From positions 1 to 41,268 of the forward strand of contig CALKGK010000026.1 in the NCBI GenBank assembly GCA_938085105.1: DNA of 41,268 bases. The letters are read 5' to 3'. The stretch comes from an uncultured Flavobacteriales bacterium. Its GTDB lineage: Bacteria > Bacteroidota > Bacteroidia > Flavobacteriales_D > Sanyastnellaceae. The first letter of the stretch is position 1; each line of letters opens with the position of its first letter. Shown here piece after piece: positions 8,471 to 16,023 of the stretch. The translations under genes and the position numbers were made by a program. A model generated the notes under the pieces. That model did not search any database. It was not told where the DNA came from and worked only from the letters and a program-made list of their open reading frames with translations.

Positions 8471-9193
8471 TCAAAGACCAATCACTTCGATTTCAATGCG
8501 CCTGTTCGCTTCGTTTTGCCAGTCGGTTTGTGGGTCGGGATAGAGCATCTCCGTATTTCCTGCTCCAAAAGCCACCAAACGATCTTCTTCAATACCCGCG
8601 GCAATGAGGTAATCAATGACGGCTTGTGCTCGCTCAGTGCTTGCTTTTTGGTAAACACGCTTACTGTGAGATCCATCAGGACCGTTCACATGTCCAATCA
8701 CTTTCAAACGCACGTTTGGGTTGATCTCTAGAAATTGAATAAGCTCTTCGAGTGCGGGCTTCGAGCGTGGATAGATTTGTGTTTTATTGCCGAGAAAGGT
8801 GATGTCACGAACGTCCGTCTTTAAGCCAACTTGCAGTGGTTCTAGTCGAATTTCCTCTTCGTGAGTCGTTTTTTCATCAGGCCAAAATTTGTTGGCAAAG
8901 TACATATAGCCTGGCTCAACACAAGAAATGGTGTACAAGCGATAATGACGTATTTCGAGAAGCGTATCACTCACCGATTCAAAAAGAACAGGCTTTCTAG
9001 GATTCAAGCCTTTGATAATGATGTCGGTATTCAGTTCGTCTTCCGTGGCAGCATCTTTTACGAATACGCGCATGTTTTGAAGCTCATTCACCGTTTCTCG
9101 GTTTTCGAGGCGTTTTTCTTCCACAAATTGGGCAAAGCTGCTTTGAACAAGCAGGGAGAAAAATAGGGTGAAAGTTAGGAGTGAGCTTTTCAT
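8471..9193 (-). CDS. OmpA-family outer membrane protein
   Basis: A 240-residue protein with a signal peptide (MKSSLLTFTLFFSLLVQSSFAQ), a middle region of unclear fold that may be a small Ig-like or carboxypeptidase-regulatory-type domain, and a C-terminal OmpA-like peptidoglycan-binding domain (about 125-240). The OmpA motif elements are LKVIGHVNGPDG, STERAQAVIDYLIAAGI, RLVAFGAGN and NRRIEIEV. It probably anchors the outer membrane or a complex to the cell wall. It lies 38 bases after the small CxxC gene at the end of the oxidase operon, and may be co-transcribed without sharing its function. Confidence 0.85.
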   Translation of the reverse strand: MKSSLLTFTLFFSLLVQSSFAQFVEEKRLENRETVNELQNMRVFVKDAATEDELNTDIIIKGLNPRKPVLFESVSDTLLEIRHYRLYTISCVEPGYMYFANKFWPDEKTTHEEEIRLEPLQVGLKTDVRDITFLGNKTQIYPRSKPALEELIQFLEINPNVRLKVIGHVNGPDGSHSKRVYQKASTERAQAVIDYLIAAGIEEDRLVAFGAGNTEMLYPDPQTDWQNEANRRIEIEVIGL

Positions 9194-9231
9194 TTGAGCT
9201 GATTTTATTGCCGATGCTACAAGCGACGTAT

Positions 9232-9465
9232 CTATTGAGCGCTGGTTTTACGTTTTCTAAAAAAAACGAAGCCAAGTGTAGCAAGCAAGATGTAAGGGAT
9301 TCCCATCAGGTAAAGAATTCCACTATTGATTCCTTTACCAATGATCCCAGTGGTAGAAGAAGCATCTTCTGCTACCGCCTTACACATGACGCATTGCGCT
9401 GTACTATCTTGAATGCAGAATGCAAGAACAAGGCCAAGAATTACCAACGTTTTCCAATTTTTCAT
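9232..9465 (-). CDS. Small exported CxxC membrane protein of the oxidase operon
   Basis: This 77-residue protein has a signal peptide ending DSTAQ, followed at once by CVMC (residues 25-28), a short Ser/Thr/Gly linker, and one C-terminal membrane span (about 50-70) ending in RKRKTS. The mature protein would present a Cys pair to the periplasm while tethered to the inner membrane. I know of no assigned function. Its place after SCO and the DUF420 gene suggests a role in copper or thiol handling during oxidase assembly, by context only. A TAnnTTTG box lies 5 bases before its ATG, so it may also be transcribed alone. Confidence 0.72.
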   Translation of the reverse strand: MKNWKTLVILGLVLAFCIQDSTAQCVMCKAVAEDASSTTGIIGKGINSGILYLMGIPYILLATLGFVFFRKRKTSAQ

Positions 9466-9470
9466 CTTAT

Positions 9471-9478
9471 CAAATTTA
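9471..9478 (-). promoter_or_regulatory. -7 promoter box for the CxxC protein gene
   Basis: TAAATTTG on the minus strand ends 5 bases before the ATG at 9465, the leaderless-type spacing. It lies in the 26-base gap after the DUF420 gene and would let the last two genes of the operon be transcribed separately. Confidence 0.45.
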
Positions 9479-9491
9479 CGAAAAATAGATT

Positions 9492-10046
9492 TTAGTATGG
9501 ATAGTATTCACTGATCATGAGGTAAACCACGACACCAGTTAGGGTAACATACAGCCAAATTGGGAAGGTGATGCGTGCCCATTTTCGGTGGCGTTCTACT
9601 TGCATGCTCAAACCAAAAATATACGTAAAAAGTACCAAAGGCACGATGATAGCGCTCAGCAAGATGTGACTCAAAAGGATGAATAAATAAATTGCTCTCA
9701 CGGCTCCTTCCCCGCCAAATGATGTGCTGGGTGTGGTGAGGTGAAAGGCAACATAAGACACCAAAAACAATACAGAAAGCAACATTGCAAAGGACATGAG
9801 TGCTTTGTGAAGTGCAATTTTTTTGTTCTTAATGGCAACCAAAGCAGCAATGAGGGTGAGAAATGCTGTCCCGTTGAATATGGCGTTCAGCATTGGGAGG
9901 ATGTAAAGCTTCTCCTTGGTTTCCTGGCTGAGGTTTTCTGGCTGAGGAATGAAATAGAGCAAGGTCACTACCAACGGAATGAGGATGGATACGACAATAA
10001 CAAAGCGCTTCACTTTGCTGTCGTTGAGGAGTATGTTATTTTTCAT
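9492..10046 (-). CDS. DUF420 membrane protein (CtaM/YozB-like oxidase assembly factor)
   Basis: A 184-residue protein with five hydrophobic spans and the DUF420 pattern: LPMLNAIFNGTAFLTLI, HKALMSFAMLLSVLFLVSYV, AFHLTTPSTSFGGEG, ILLSHILLSAIIVPLVL and RHRKWARITFPIWLYVTLTG. The scattered conserved His residues (in HKALM, AFHL, LSH and ERHRKW) could bind heme or metal. The Bacillus homologue YozB/CtaM is needed for cytochrome c oxidase biogenesis, and this gene's position after SCO agrees. It overlaps the SCO gene by 11 bases, implying coupled translation. Confidence 0.88.
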   Translation of the reverse strand: MKNNILLNDSKVKRFVIVVSILIPLVVTLLYFIPQPENLSQETKEKLYILPMLNAIFNGTAFLTLIAALVAIKNKKIALHKALMSFAMLLSVLFLVSYVAFHLTTPSTSFGGEGAVRAIYLFILLSHILLSAIIVPLVLFTYIFGLSMQVERHRKWARITFPIWLYVTLTGVVVYLMISEYYPY

Positions 10047-10698
10047 TAGGTTGTTGATTAATGAGTTTTTCGATGTCCAGTAAGAGCTGATCTACATCAG
10101 TGGTAGAGGTACCATCATAGTAACCTCGAATGTGCATCTTTTGATCAATGAGGACGAAGTTATCGGAATGGAAAAATCCTCCTGCAGCAGTGTCCGAAAC
10201 TAGGGCAGTCATGAAATAACCATGTCGGGCCTGGTCATACAAGTCTTCTTGCGTCCCTGTAACAAAGTTCCAGTGTTCGAATTGTGCTCCTATTCGAGTG
10301 GCGTATTCTTTGAGTACTTGAGGTCGATCGTGTTCCGGGTCTACAGTATGACTGAGGAGTTTTACTTCTCCAAGCAGTCCTTTTTGATCAAGTAATCCTT
10401 GTAAGCGACTCATTTGAGAACTCATGATGGGGCAAATGGACGGGCAAGTGGTGAAGAAGAAGTCCGTCACGTAGATGTGGCCCTCATAATCCCGATGAGA
10501 AATCTCAAGAGAGTCTTGGTTGATGAAGCTGAATTTAGGAACAGTAAAGGCACTGCTATCACTGATGGCTCCTTGTCCATAATAGGGGAGTGCTTGTTCC
10601 TCGATGTCGGGGTCGCCACAAGCAATGAGCGCACTTGCCAAGAGCAAGCACAGATAAGCAAAGCAATTAACGTTCTTCAGCGGCTTTACGGCGATCAT
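10036..10698 (-). CDS. SCO1/SenC copper chaperone lipoprotein
   Basis: With the ATG at 10698 the product is 220 residues. A lipobox LIAC puts the lipid Cys at 27. The thioredoxin-fold domain carries the CuA-assembly ligands: FFTTCPSIC (Cys 85 and 89) and FFHSDNF (His 177), plus VDPEHDRPQVLKEYA. SCO proteins deliver copper or reduce the CuA-site cysteines of oxidase subunit II in the periplasm. A TTG 15 bases upstream is possible but would put a charged extension before the signal. It overlaps the end of the SCO-like paralogue by 32 bases. Confidence 0.95.
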   Translation of the reverse strand: MIAVKPLKNVNCFAYLCLLLASALIACGDPDIEEQALPYYGQGAISDSSAFTVPKFSFINQDSLEISHRDYEGHIYVTDFFFTTCPSICPIMSSQMSRLQGLLDQKGLLGEVKLLSHTVDPEHDRPQVLKEYATRIGAQFEHWNFVTGTQEDLYDQARHGYFMTALVSDTAAGGFFHSDNFVLIDQKMHIRGYYDGTSTTDVDQLLLDIEKLINQQPNEK

Positions 10699-11344
10699 AT
10701 TCCTTTTTATCAATTTCCTTTTTTAGGAGGGCGATGTCTTCGATGGCGTCCTTGATTTCATCCTCGCGGTTGCCTTCATACCTTCCTCTAACATATCCTT
10801 CCGTATCAACAAGAAAAACCACAGAAGTGTTCTCCAAGTCTTGGTGTTCGAATCCCGTGCGAATTAGTTCGTGGATTTTGTCTTGATCTCCTGTAAGAAA
10901 TTGCCACTTTCCCTCAAATTGATTGTAGCGAGTTGCATCATCAATGTAGGTCTTGAGTACCTCTGGGGTGTCATGCTCCGTATCCATGGAGAAGGATACT
11001 TGATAGATGTCGGCTTCGTTGCGGTAACGGAAATTCGGCCAAAGGAGTCGGCGAGTAATTTTGCCGATGTACTTATTATTGGTTCCATAAAAGGATGCCA
11101 ACCAAACCTTTCCTTTGAGAGAGTCGGAATGAAAGGTCTCTCCTTCTTGGTTGATGAAGCTAAAACTTGGGAGCTTCTTGTAAATGGTGTCTCCACTTTG
11201 CTCATTTACAGTGTAACTTCCGTAATAGGGAAGTGTGCTGAATTCATGGGTGCTGCCTACTCCAAAAAACAGCAACCAAGAGAGTGGAAATAAAAAAAGT
11301 ACACCAATTAATAAGATGTACTTTTTGATCGAATTATTTTTCAT
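10667..11344 (-). CDS. SCO1-like paralogue without copper ligands
   Basis: This 225-residue protein is a divergent copy of its downstream neighbour: both share LPYYG, then a PSFSFINQ/PKFSFINQ stretch, DTEHDTPEVLKTY versus DPEHDRPQVLKEY, and RGRYEG versus RGYYDG. The SCO active site is gone: TTCPSIC is replaced by GTNNKYI (Asn 90 and Ile 94 for the two Cys), and the His is Asn 172. An N-terminal membrane anchor (about 9-28) replaces the lipobox, and the tail is a charged, probably helical stretch rich in Lys and Glu. It cannot bind copper in the usual way; a scaffold or partner role for the active SCO is my inference. It sits 3 bases after the subunit IV gene. Confidence 0.85.
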   Translation of the reverse strand: MKNNSIKKYILLIGVLFLFPLSWLLFFGVGSTHEFSTLPYYGSYTVNEQSGDTIYKKLPSFSFINQEGETFHSDSLKGKVWLASFYGTNNKYIGKITRRLLWPNFRYRNEADIYQVSFSMDTEHDTPEVLKTYIDDATRYNQFEGKWQFLTGDQDKIHELIRTGFEHQDLENTSVVFLVDTEGYVRGRYEGNREDEIKDAIEDIALLKKEIDKKEYDRRKAAEER

Positions 11345-11347
11345 GTC

Positions 11348-11725
11348 TTAGTGGAACATTTCAAACATATCTAATTGAAAGTTTCCTTCCGTTAATGCGA
11401 TAAATATCAAGTAAATGATAAACACAGCATAAGGGATCAATACCACGTTTCTCAGGTTCTTACGTTCATCACCCAAGTGCATAAATGACATTACAATGTA
11501 TCCCGCCTTTACGAGGGTCAAAACGATGAAGCCAATTTTTACGGTGGTCCAAAGTCCAGAGTCAGCTCTTTTCACTGCAATCCCCAATGCTACTTCAACA
11601 ATGGTAATGAGGGTGAGAATTCCTGTTACAACCCAGATTTTACGACGGATTTTCTTTCCTGCCTCGTCGTTGTGGGTGTTGTTCAGAGCGTATGATTCGT
11701 TAACAATAAGATCGTCTCTTTCCAT
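11348..11725 (-). CDS. Cytochrome c oxidase subunit IV (prokaryotic COX4/CyoD-like)
   Basis: A 125-residue protein with a charged N-terminus (about 1-30) and three membrane spans. The core VKIGFIVLTLVKAGYIVMSF, followed by MHLGDERKN, matches the caa3/bo3 subunit IV family, whose hallmark is a membrane helix followed by FMHL. It stabilises the heme-copper oxidase complex in the inner membrane. It lies 26 bases after the second subunit III gene and 3 bases before the SCO-like gene, inside one transcription unit. Confidence 0.9.
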   Translation of the reverse strand: MERDDLIVNESYALNNTHNDEAGKKIRRKIWVVTGILTLITIVEVALGIAVKRADSGLWTTVKIGFIVLTLVKAGYIVMSFMHLGDERKNLRNVVLIPYAVFIIYLIFIALTEGNFQLDMFEMFH

Positions 11726-11751
11726 GATTCAATGCTAAATAAGTGGGGGAT

Positions 11752-12738
11752 TTAAACGAGGTAAAAGAAGGTAAATACAAATACCCAAACAAGGTCTACA
11801 AAGTGCCAGTACAAACCAACCTTTTCAACCATTTCATAGTGTCCTCGGCGCTCAAATACACCTCTCACCACCATGATAAATACAATCAGGTTGATGATTA
11901 CACCAGAGAAAACGTGGAATCCGTGGAATCCTGTAATGAAGAAGAAGAAGTTGGCATATTGTTGCTGCACTCCATATTCGTTCTCATTCATGTTGGCTCC
12001 AAATACAAAACCATTGCTTGCTTGAGCGTTCCACAATTTCATCATGTCAGCACCAGTCACTGTGGCTGCATCTTCAACGTATTTGTTGACCATTACTTCC
12101 TCTAGAGCCGCAGTATGTCCATGACCAGTAAGCGTTACTGTTCCGTTGCTCTCCACCATCGTTACTTCAGGGTCGCCGTGCAAGTAATCTTCGAGCAAGG
12201 TTCCAAAGTGATGATCCATGAAAATGCGGTCCGCGGAATTCAGGTCAAATTGCATGGTGTTTCCGTCAGCAAGCGTTCCCGTTACGGTCATTGCTTGTGA
12301 AATTTTAAATGCACCACCACCACCGTGGATGAAGTGGCTCCATTCCCAAGCTTGTGAACCAACAAAGAAGAAACCACCGATAACGGTAAGTCCCATCCAT
12401 TTGATCACATCTTTTTTGTGGTTACGATGACCGGCTTCAACGGCCAATACCATGGTCACTGAGGATACGATGAGAATAAACGTCATCAATGCAACATAGG
12501 CCAAAGGATAGTGTCCTTCAAGACCAGGAAGTGCCTGAAACACTTGTTCACCGATCGGCCAAGCGAATTCAGAGCTATGACGAGCAACGCCATACGCAAT
12601 GAGTAATCCACCGAATGTGAGTGCATCGGATACTAGAAAGTACCACATCATCATTTTCCCGTAGCTAACGGAAAACGGGGAGCGTCCACCGCCCCACAAC
12701 TCTTCTTTTGAAATAGCTTTGCTTGCTTCGCTTGACAT
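11752..12738 (-). CDS. Cytochrome c oxidase subunit III with a large insertion (copy 2)
   Basis: This 328-residue subunit III keeps the membrane core (FSVSYGKMMMWYFLVSDALT, QAWEWSHF, FFFITGFHGFHVFSG and a final GLYWHFVDLVWVFVFTFFYL). Between the middle helices it has an extra polar region of about 110 residues (about 140-255), with several His and acidic residues, that ordinary 200-residue bacterial subunit III lacks. Subunit III helps keep proton uptake in subunit I stable. It follows the shorter subunit III by 24 bases. Subunits I and II are not in the window. Confidence 0.93.
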   Translation of the reverse strand: MSSEASKAISKEELWGGGRSPFSVSYGKMMMWYFLVSDALTFGGLLIAYGVARHSSEFAWPIGEQVFQALPGLEGHYPLAYVALMTFILIVSSVTMVLAVEAGHRNHKKDVIKWMGLTVIGGFFFVGSQAWEWSHFIHGGGGAFKISQAMTVTGTLADGNTMQFDLNSADRIFMDHHFGTLLEDYLHGDPEVTMVESNGTVTLTGHGHTAALEEVMVNKYVEDAATVTGADMMKLWNAQASNGFVFGANMNENEYGVQQQYANFFFFITGFHGFHVFSGVIINLIVFIMVVRGVFERRGHYEMVEKVGLYWHFVDLVWVFVFTFFYLV

Positions 12739-12762
12739 AGCGTTAAAAAATTTGGTGCAAGT

Positions 12763-13545
12763 TTAATGAATATAGAACAAAAACACGAACAAATAGATCC
12801 ATAATATACCGAGGAAATGCCAGTAAATTCCGTTCGTGTGCAATTGAATGTGATCTTGAGCGTTGATTTTATTCTTCGAAATGCGAATGAGATTTACGAT
12901 CAAATAGATCAAACCAAAGCTCAGGTGAATGATGTGCACCCAAAGTAAAGCCCAGATGTATGCCCCGCTATTGTTGGTGTTGCGGTACACTTCCTTCGTA
13001 ATTGGGTCGGTCTTCAAGGGGTCACTCGGAGCATAGTATTCTCCGTTTTGAAAGTCGAGTTCTTGTCCGTCAATTTCAACCACATAATCCACTCCGTACT
13101 CTCCGGTAATTTGTTCAATGTTGTTCCATCGATAGGCCGGACCAAGGTCAGTTTCAGTGATGGACCATCCCATGCCTTTACTCGCCAATTGCCCCCAACC
13201 GCTTATTTGAGTGATCACAAATGCGATTCCCAGCAAGAAGGTAACGAGCGTCAACATTTGCGCTGAGCTCTGGTTTCCTGCTTTCACTTGTCGGTGTGCC
13301 ATGATGATGGTCAAACTGCTCACCAAGAGGATGATGTTGCTCGCCCAAAGTGTTGAATTTGGGTTGATGTGGACCCAATAGCTTCCCATGCTGCTCACGA
13401 TGTAAGCACTGGTTAACCCGGCAAAAAGCATCACAATGGCGAAAACGATGAAGTACATCATCATTTTTTTTGTGCGCTGACGAACAGCTGGGTCAACATT
13501 GTCAAAAACCCCGGGTTTCTTTGCTGTGGTGGTAGATTCGCTCAT
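12763..13545 (-). CDS. Cytochrome c oxidase subunit III (copy 1)
   Basis: A 260-residue subunit III-family protein: MMMYFIVFAIVMLFAGLTSA, a His-Arg after the second span, and a closing GIYWHFLGILWIYLFVFLFY. It too has an insertion (about 118-193, rich in Asp, Tyr and Asn) between membrane spans, at the position where copy 2 has its larger one, so the two copies may contact each other or subunit II with these loops. It begins 3 bases after ctaB. Two consecutive subunit III-type genes followed by subunit IV is the usual Bacteroidota order. Confidence 0.92.
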   Translation of the reverse strand: MSESTTTAKKPGVFDNVDPAVRQRTKKMMMYFIVFAIVMLFAGLTSAYIVSSMGSYWVHINPNSTLWASNIILLVSSLTIIMAHRQVKAGNQSSAQMLTLVTFLLGIAFVITQISGWGQLASKGMGWSITETDLGPAYRWNNIEQITGEYGVDYVVEIDGQELDFQNGEYYAPSDPLKTDPITKEVYRNTNNSGAYIWALLWVHIIHLSFGLIYLIVNLIRISKNKINAQDHIQLHTNGIYWHFLGILWIYLFVFLFYIH

Positions 13546-13548
13546 TTT

Positions 13549-14451
13549 TTAAAGTTTATCGATGACGTAAAATAATTGAACGATCGGAAGGTAAATGAAG
13601 GAAGCGAACATCAAAATCTTGGCATCTTTCAATGCACATGTTCGGTATAGTTTAAAGGCGAGGAAGGCAAAAACAACCCCACATAAAAGGGTCACAACCA
13701 TTGCAATATTTCCCACCATGGGGGATTCAAAAGGTAAAACCCACGGCAATAAGCTCACCGGGATTAAGAAAAGACTGTAAATCAAAATCTGGAATGCTGC
13801 TCTTCGTGAGCGTCCTTCACGGAAAGGAAGAAGTCGGTACCCCGCTTTTAAATAATCGTCATGAGCAACCCAAGCAATGGCCCAAAAGTGAGGGAACTGC
13901 CACATGAATTGAACCGCAAACAACGAACCGGGCTCTACTCCAAAATCACCTGTAGCGGCTACGTAACCCAACATGGGAGGAATGGCTCCAGGAAAGGCAC
14001 CGATGAACACCGCAAGTGGTGTTTTGGCCTTCAGGGGAGTATAAAGAAAGACATAAAAGAAAAGGGCAACCAAACCGAGAATTCCGGCAATGTCGTTCAA
14101 GAAATACCAAAGTGTAAAGATGCCCAGTATGCCTGCTATGCTGGCGGTAAGCAATCCTTGCGCTACAGACATTCTGCCTTGTGGCATTGGACGATCTGCG
14201 GTGCGCGACATGAGCTTGTCGATGTCTCGCTCCCAAACCTGATTGAAGCCGTTAGATGCTCCAGTGAGAAGCATTCCTCCTGCAATCAGTGCAAAAAATT
14301 GCGACCAGATCATTTGTTCGGCACCCATGAAGTAACCCAAAACGGAGGATAAAACGACAATCACAGACAGTTTCAACTTAAAGAACAATCCAAGGTCCTT
14401 GATCCGTGAGGTAAATGTGGTGGTGCTATTGTTGATGCTTTCGGCTTTCAA
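13549..14451 (-). CDS. ctaB: Protoheme IX farnesyltransferase (heme O synthase)
   Basis: This 300-residue polytopic protein joins a farnesyl chain to heme b to give heme O, the precursor of heme A for aa3/caa3 oxidases. The prenyl-diphosphate-binding signature NQVWERDIDKLMSRTADRP (70-88) is clear, as are TPLKAKTPLAVFIGAFPGA and the YLKAGYRLLPFREGRSR loop. The start is TTG (14451), with a TAnnTTTG box 21 bases upstream. It is the first gene of the oxidase accessory operon. No ctaA (heme A synthase) is nearby. Confidence 0.96.
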   Translation of the reverse strand: MKAESINNSTTTFTSRIKDLGLFFKLKLSVIVVLSSVLGYFMGAEQMIWSQFFALIAGGMLLTGASNGFNQVWERDIDKLMSRTADRPMPQGRMSVAQGLLTASIAGILGIFTLWYFLNDIAGILGLVALFFYVFLYTPLKAKTPLAVFIGAFPGAIPPMLGYVAATGDFGVEPGSLFAVQFMWQFPHFWAIAWVAHDDYLKAGYRLLPFREGRSRRAAFQILIYSLFLIPVSLLPWVLPFESPMVGNIAMVVTLLCGVVFAFLAFKLYRTCALKDAKILMFASFIYLPIVQLFYVIDKL

Positions 14452-14472
14452 AAGTGCTACTTCTTTCGGTTA

Positions 14473-14480
14473 CAAAATTA
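14473..14480 (-). promoter_or_regulatory. -7 promoter box for the oxidase accessory operon
   Basis: TAATTTTG on the minus strand, 21 bases before the ctaB TTG. It lies in the 60-base gap after the RemB-like gene and probably drives ctaB through the DUF420 gene. Confidence 0.55.
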
Positions 14481-14511
14481 AGTCTTTTTGAAGCATTTTG
14501 TTCTCTTTTAA

Positions 14512-16023
14512 TTAACGATCGTTCCAAGAAGTGTACAAAGGGCTCCTTAAACCGATGTTAAAATAGCTCTCTGTTCTCGACCAGTCCTCGTTTTGCTCGT
14601 GCCTGAAAAGGATTTCAGCAAAGGCTTGAATGCCGTTTTTTGATGCACCCATGTTCTTCGCTCCACGGAGTCGGACAAACTGCACACTGCTTTTTAGTCC
14701 TTGAGCGAGGTAATTGTCATACTGTTTTGCAGGATTGGCGTAAGACCGGAAGATGTTTCCACCAAAGTTTTCGTCGTTTTTATCCCGACCATAAATGGCC
14801 CACATGTGAGTGAATTCAAATTGGAGATCTCGTTTTTCGTAGGTCCAATGGTTCACCCACTCAACAAAATTGGTCTCTAAAGGATGGGCGAGCGATTGGT
14901 TCAATTGTCCATAGGCTTGAAAAACGCTTCCGTGGGTGTAAGTGTATGGTCTGGCGAGGTTGATTTCAGTTAACGCATGCAATCCAGGAAGGATGTTCCA
15001 CTTCTTCACGCCCAGCTGAAAAGAGAACTTGTTTCCCCACCAACCTAAAGCACGACGAAGTTCGAAGAGCAAGAACTCGTCAAAATAGATTTGGGTGTAG
15101 GCTTGCCATTCTTGTCTGCCACGATATTTGAAACCTACGCCGAGAAGAGCATTATCCGCAGAACCTTGGGCAAATTCTACCGGACGATAGAAGATGAGCG
15201 GATTGAGGTAATTCAGCTCAAAATTGCGTTGTGAGAGGCTGTCTTCGCTTTGCCACACGACGCTTTCAAAAATCGTCATGTTGAAACGTTTGTGAATGTT
15301 CCAACTGAGAGCGTGCATGGTGGTGAACTTTCTTCGAGATGGGGCATCCAAACCAGCACTGATGTCTTTCATCGAACCCCAAACGTTCACATATTTGATG
15401 TTCCAAACGGCGGTGGTGAGTTTGGCGTAGGGAAAAGGAGAGGCGTTGTGACTCATGACCCCGCTTCGGTACCCATCTCCCCAAAAGTGCTTGCCCCTTC
15501 CGACTTCAAAATGAAAGTTTTTGGAAAAGGTGTAACCTAACGATCCCGCGAGGTAAGGAGCTAATGCAACATCGTCTCCAGCTCCAGAAATGCGTTCTCC
15601 GATGCCGGGTAAAATGTCTTGGGTAGATGGTAGGTCGAGATATTCAGGAAGCACTGCTGCATACATTGAGGCGTTCAACCTCAAATGAATTTTACCCTTG
15701 AATTGCTCTTGAAGATGAAGCCCAGCACCACTAAAACCAGTAATTCCTTGGTTTCCAACCCCCGCGTTGATGTTGTAGAGTCCTTCAAAACGATGGCCCC
15801 GCTCTCTCCCAACAAAGATGGAGTCGCGTCCAGCCATCATTAGTTCGTTTTCCAAACCTGGAGCCAAGGGGAAAATGCCTGAGTGTGCGTTGAATTTTGC
15901 TCCGTTTTCGAGTCGATGCGTTTCGCTCAAGGGAGTTTGAATGTTCCCTCCGAGCATTTCTTGGGCTTTTGCTGTTGTTACCAGGAACCCAAAACACAGT
16001 ATGATGATGCTCAGCCGTTTCAA
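14512..16023 (-). CDS. RemB/Wzi-like outer membrane protein (copy 1)
   Basis: A 503-residue protein with a signal peptide (cut after VTTAKAQ) and an amphipathic beta-strand pattern throughout, as in the Wzi capsule-assembly barrel family that includes the gliding protein RemB. Family-like segments are FEVGRGKHFWGDGYRSGVM (about 182-200), FESVVWQSEDSLSQRNFELN and SLAHPLETNFVEW. Related proteins bind surface polysaccharide at the outer membrane. The start is TTG, overlapping the stop of the WecA-type gene (TTGA), so translation is probably coupled. It is clearly related to the protein at 17140-18672. Confidence 0.8.
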   Translation of the reverse strand: MKRLSIIILCFGFLVTTAKAQEMLGGNIQTPLSETHRLENGAKFNAHSGIFPLAPGLENELMMAGRDSIFVGRERGHRFEGLYNINAGVGNQGITGFSGAGLHLQEQFKGKIHLRLNASMYAAVLPEYLDLPSTQDILPGIGERISGAGDDVALAPYLAGSLGYTFSKNFHFEVGRGKHFWGDGYRSGVMSHNASPFPYAKLTTAVWNIKYVNVWGSMKDISAGLDAPSRRKFTTMHALSWNIHKRFNMTIFESVVWQSEDSLSQRNFELNYLNPLIFYRPVEFAQGSADNALLGVGFKYRGRQEWQAYTQIYFDEFLLFELRRALGWWGNKFSFQLGVKKWNILPGLHALTEINLARPYTYTHGSVFQAYGQLNQSLAHPLETNFVEWVNHWTYEKRDLQFEFTHMWAIYGRDKNDENFGGNIFRSYANPAKQYDNYLAQGLKSSVQFVRLRGAKNMGASKNGIQAFAEILFRHEQNEDWSRTESYFNIGLRSPLYTSWNDR

